NCBI GenBank assembly: GCA_026706505.1
Contig: JAPOYQ010000764.1
Location: 1-7,728, forward strand
DNA from: Gemmatimonadota bacterium
GTDB taxonomy: Bacteria > Latescibacterota > UBA2968 > UBA8231
Length of the DNA stretch: 7,728 nt
Direction: 5' to 3'
The position numbers and the translations under genes are program-made. The notes below the pieces were generated by a model that was given only the letters and a program-made list of their open reading frames with translations, was not told the DNA's origin and searched no databases. This document shows, piece by piece, positions 7,008 through 7,728 of the stretch (position 1 is the stretch's first letter; every line of letters starts with the position of its first letter).

Positions 7008-7017
7008 GAGGGATGCC

Positions 7018-7356
7018 GTGAAAAACATCGTGGCCTTTATCAAGCCCTTCAAACTCGACGAGGTCAAAAGTTCCTTGGCCGCGATTGGCCTCGTCGGGAT
7101 GTCCGTCAGCGAGGTGCGCGGCTGCGGCCGCCAGCGCGGCCACAGTGAAATCTACCGCGGTGCTGAGTACCAACTCGACTTCATGCCCAAAATTCGCATT
7201 GAATTGGCCGTTGGTGATGGTCAACTCGACGAAGCGGTGGAAGCCATCATGGAGTCGGCTGCTACCGGCGAGGTCGGCGACGGCAAGATCTTCGTCTCCG
7301 AATTGGTCGAGGCTATCCGCATCCGCACCGGCGAAACCGGCGAAAACGCCCTCTGA
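7018..7356 (+). CDS. glnB: GlnB, nitrogen regulatory protein PII
   Basis: PII is a small trimeric signal protein that senses 2-oxoglutarate, ATP/ADP and, through uridylylation, glutamine, and passes this on to GlnE, NtrB and other targets in the cytoplasm. The 112-residue product is the same length as E. coli GlnB and aligns without gaps through the T-loop. It shows IKPFKLDEVK, then the T-loop GRQRGHSEIYRGAEY with Y51 (the GlnD uridylylation site) and Y46, the B-loop TGEVGDGKIFV and the C-loop RIRTGE. The intact Y51 implies regulation by a GlnD uridylyltransferase encoded elsewhere (inference). It starts at GTG 7018, with GAGAGGGA at 7006-7013 as the ribosome site overlapping the kptA stop; the nearby ATG 7013 is out of frame. 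No amtB is adjacent, which favours GlnB over GlnK. The C-terminus carries a tandem TGE-TGE. Confidence 0.96.
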   Translation: MKNIVAFIKPFKLDEVKSSLAAIGLVGMSVSEVRGCGRQRGHSEIYRGAEYQLDFMPKIRIELAVGDGQLDEAVEAIMESAATGEVGDGKIFVSELVEAIRIRTGETGENAL

Positions 7357-7366
7357 AGCTCCGGCA

Positions 7367-7728
7367 GTGCCTACCGCGTTGGAACTGGCCCGTCGCGCCC
7401 TCACCGCCGATGCGGCTAAAGCCCTGAATTCACTAGAGCAATTGGGTTTTGCCGATCCGGTCCAAACCCTAGAGATCTTGGACCGGATCGGCAGCCCGCC
7501 GCAATCTGCGCCGCTGCCAGCCCTCGCGTTGGCCGAACTGGCCACAACAGCTTGGCCGGACGAGGGGCTGCGGCAGTTGACGCGCTTGGCCATAGCGTAC
7601 GGCACCCCTCGGGGGCTTTTCTCCCACTTGGAAGCCGACCCCATCCTGTGTCGGCGCTTGGTGCAGATCGTGCGTTACCGCACCTTCCTCGCCGACATCT
7701 TGGGGCGCAATTCCGAGTTTCTGCTGTG
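7367..7728 (+). CDS. glnE: GlnE, glutamine synthetase adenylyltransferase/adenylyl-removing enzyme (5' part, cut by window edge)
   Basis: GlnE adds AMP to and removes it from glutamine synthetase, lowering or restoring its activity, under control of PII. About 120 codons run open to the window end. The visible part matches the alpha-helical N-terminus that precedes the first nucleotidyltransferase domain of GlnE proteins: LGFADPVQTLEIL, a helical Ala/Leu-rich stretch, then LFSHLEADPILCRRLVQIV and FLADILGRNSEFLL, which corresponds to the family pattern of a repeated 'fLad.L.rnPe' helix. The catalytic GxGxxD-type motif would lie beyond the edge. GTG 7367, 10 nt after the glnB stop, is the likeliest start, though it has no clear Shine-Dalgarno sequence; TTG 7379 is an alternative. 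Neighbouring glnB encodes its regulator. A perfect 16-bp inverted repeat sits at codons 28-43 of this gene. Confidence 0.8.
   Translation, partial: MPTALELARRALTADAAKALNSLEQLGFADPVQTLEILDRIGSPPQSAPLPALALAELATTAWPDEGLRQLTRLAIAYGTPRGLFSHLEADPILCRRLVQIVRYRTFLADILGRNSEFLL
7450..7493 (+). repeat. Perfect 16-bp inverted repeat with 12-nt spacer, inside glnE
   Basis: TGCCGATCCGGTCCAA at 7450-7465 is followed, after a 12-nt spacer (7466-7477), by its exact reverse complement at 7478-7493. Both arms are read in frame as normal GlnE sequence (ADPVQ and LDRIGS). The stem would be GC-rich and very stable in RNA. No T-run follows, so it is not a classical terminator. It begins about 83 nt after the predicted glnE start. 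Its function is unknown: an mRNA structure setting glnE expression or stability, or a protein-binding site, are both possible. Confidence 0.8.

Noticed and set aside
6553..7644. Long open frame of 363 codons on the minus strand across kptA, glnB and glnE
   Set aside because: It lies antisense to three recognisable genes. Its translation is low-complexity Arg/Ala/Gly/Ser sequence with no family motif, as is common for antisense frames in GC-rich DNA.
1..7728. Mobile element, defence system, CRISPR array, tRNA or rRNA
   Set aside because: Both strands are accounted for by conserved genes with gaps under 90 nt; no transposase, integrase, repeat-spacer pattern or structural RNA was seen.

Overview
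This window carries the distal end of a bacterial division and cell wall (dcw) cluster, followed by a short run of metabolic genes, all on the + strand and tightly packed. The organism is a Gram-negative bacterium with moderately high GC, frequent TTG leucine codons and several GTG starts. FtsZ and FtsA resemble proteobacterial and deltaproteobacterial-type proteins, and a PII protein followed by GlnE also fits that broad group. I cannot place it more precisely. No lpxC follows ftsZ, unlike the usual gammaproteobacterial order.

Layout: positions 1-50 are the last codons of an upstream gene, by context probably murD. Then come ftsW (106-1230), murC (1227-2612), ftsQ (2609-3415), a broken ftsA (3412-4598) and ftsZ (4588-5787). 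Consecutive genes overlap by 4 nt (ATGA or GTGA), or by 11 nt at ftsA/ftsZ, so they look like one translationally coupled operon. An 87-nt gap leads to purE (5875-6330). A 53-nt gap with a GC-rich hairpin leads to kptA (6384-7007), then glnB (7018-7356) and the 5' part of glnE (7367 to the window edge). No gene-free stretch exceeds 90 nt. I see no RNA gene, insertion sequence, CRISPR array or origin.

Together, FtsW polymerises septal peptidoglycan, MurC makes UDP-MurNAc-L-Ala, FtsQ links inner and outer divisome parts, FtsA would anchor FtsZ to the membrane, and FtsZ forms the ring. The second block holds a purine biosynthesis enzyme (PurE), an RNA 2'-phosphotransferase (KptA) and the nitrogen-control pair GlnB (PII) and GlnE (glutamine synthetase adenylyltransferase), which work together in nitrogen signalling.

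This is mostly a conserved housekeeping region, and I do not see a new multi-gene system. The points that stand out are: ftsA is frameshifted where about 12 conserved residues are missing, and it appears to lack a second segment; a perfect 16-bp inverted repeat lies inside the start of glnE; PurE has Ala where the E. coli family has the active-site-region His75; FtsZ has two copies of the C-terminal conserved peptide; murG, murB and ddl are absent from their usual places; and kptA sits directly upstream of glnB.
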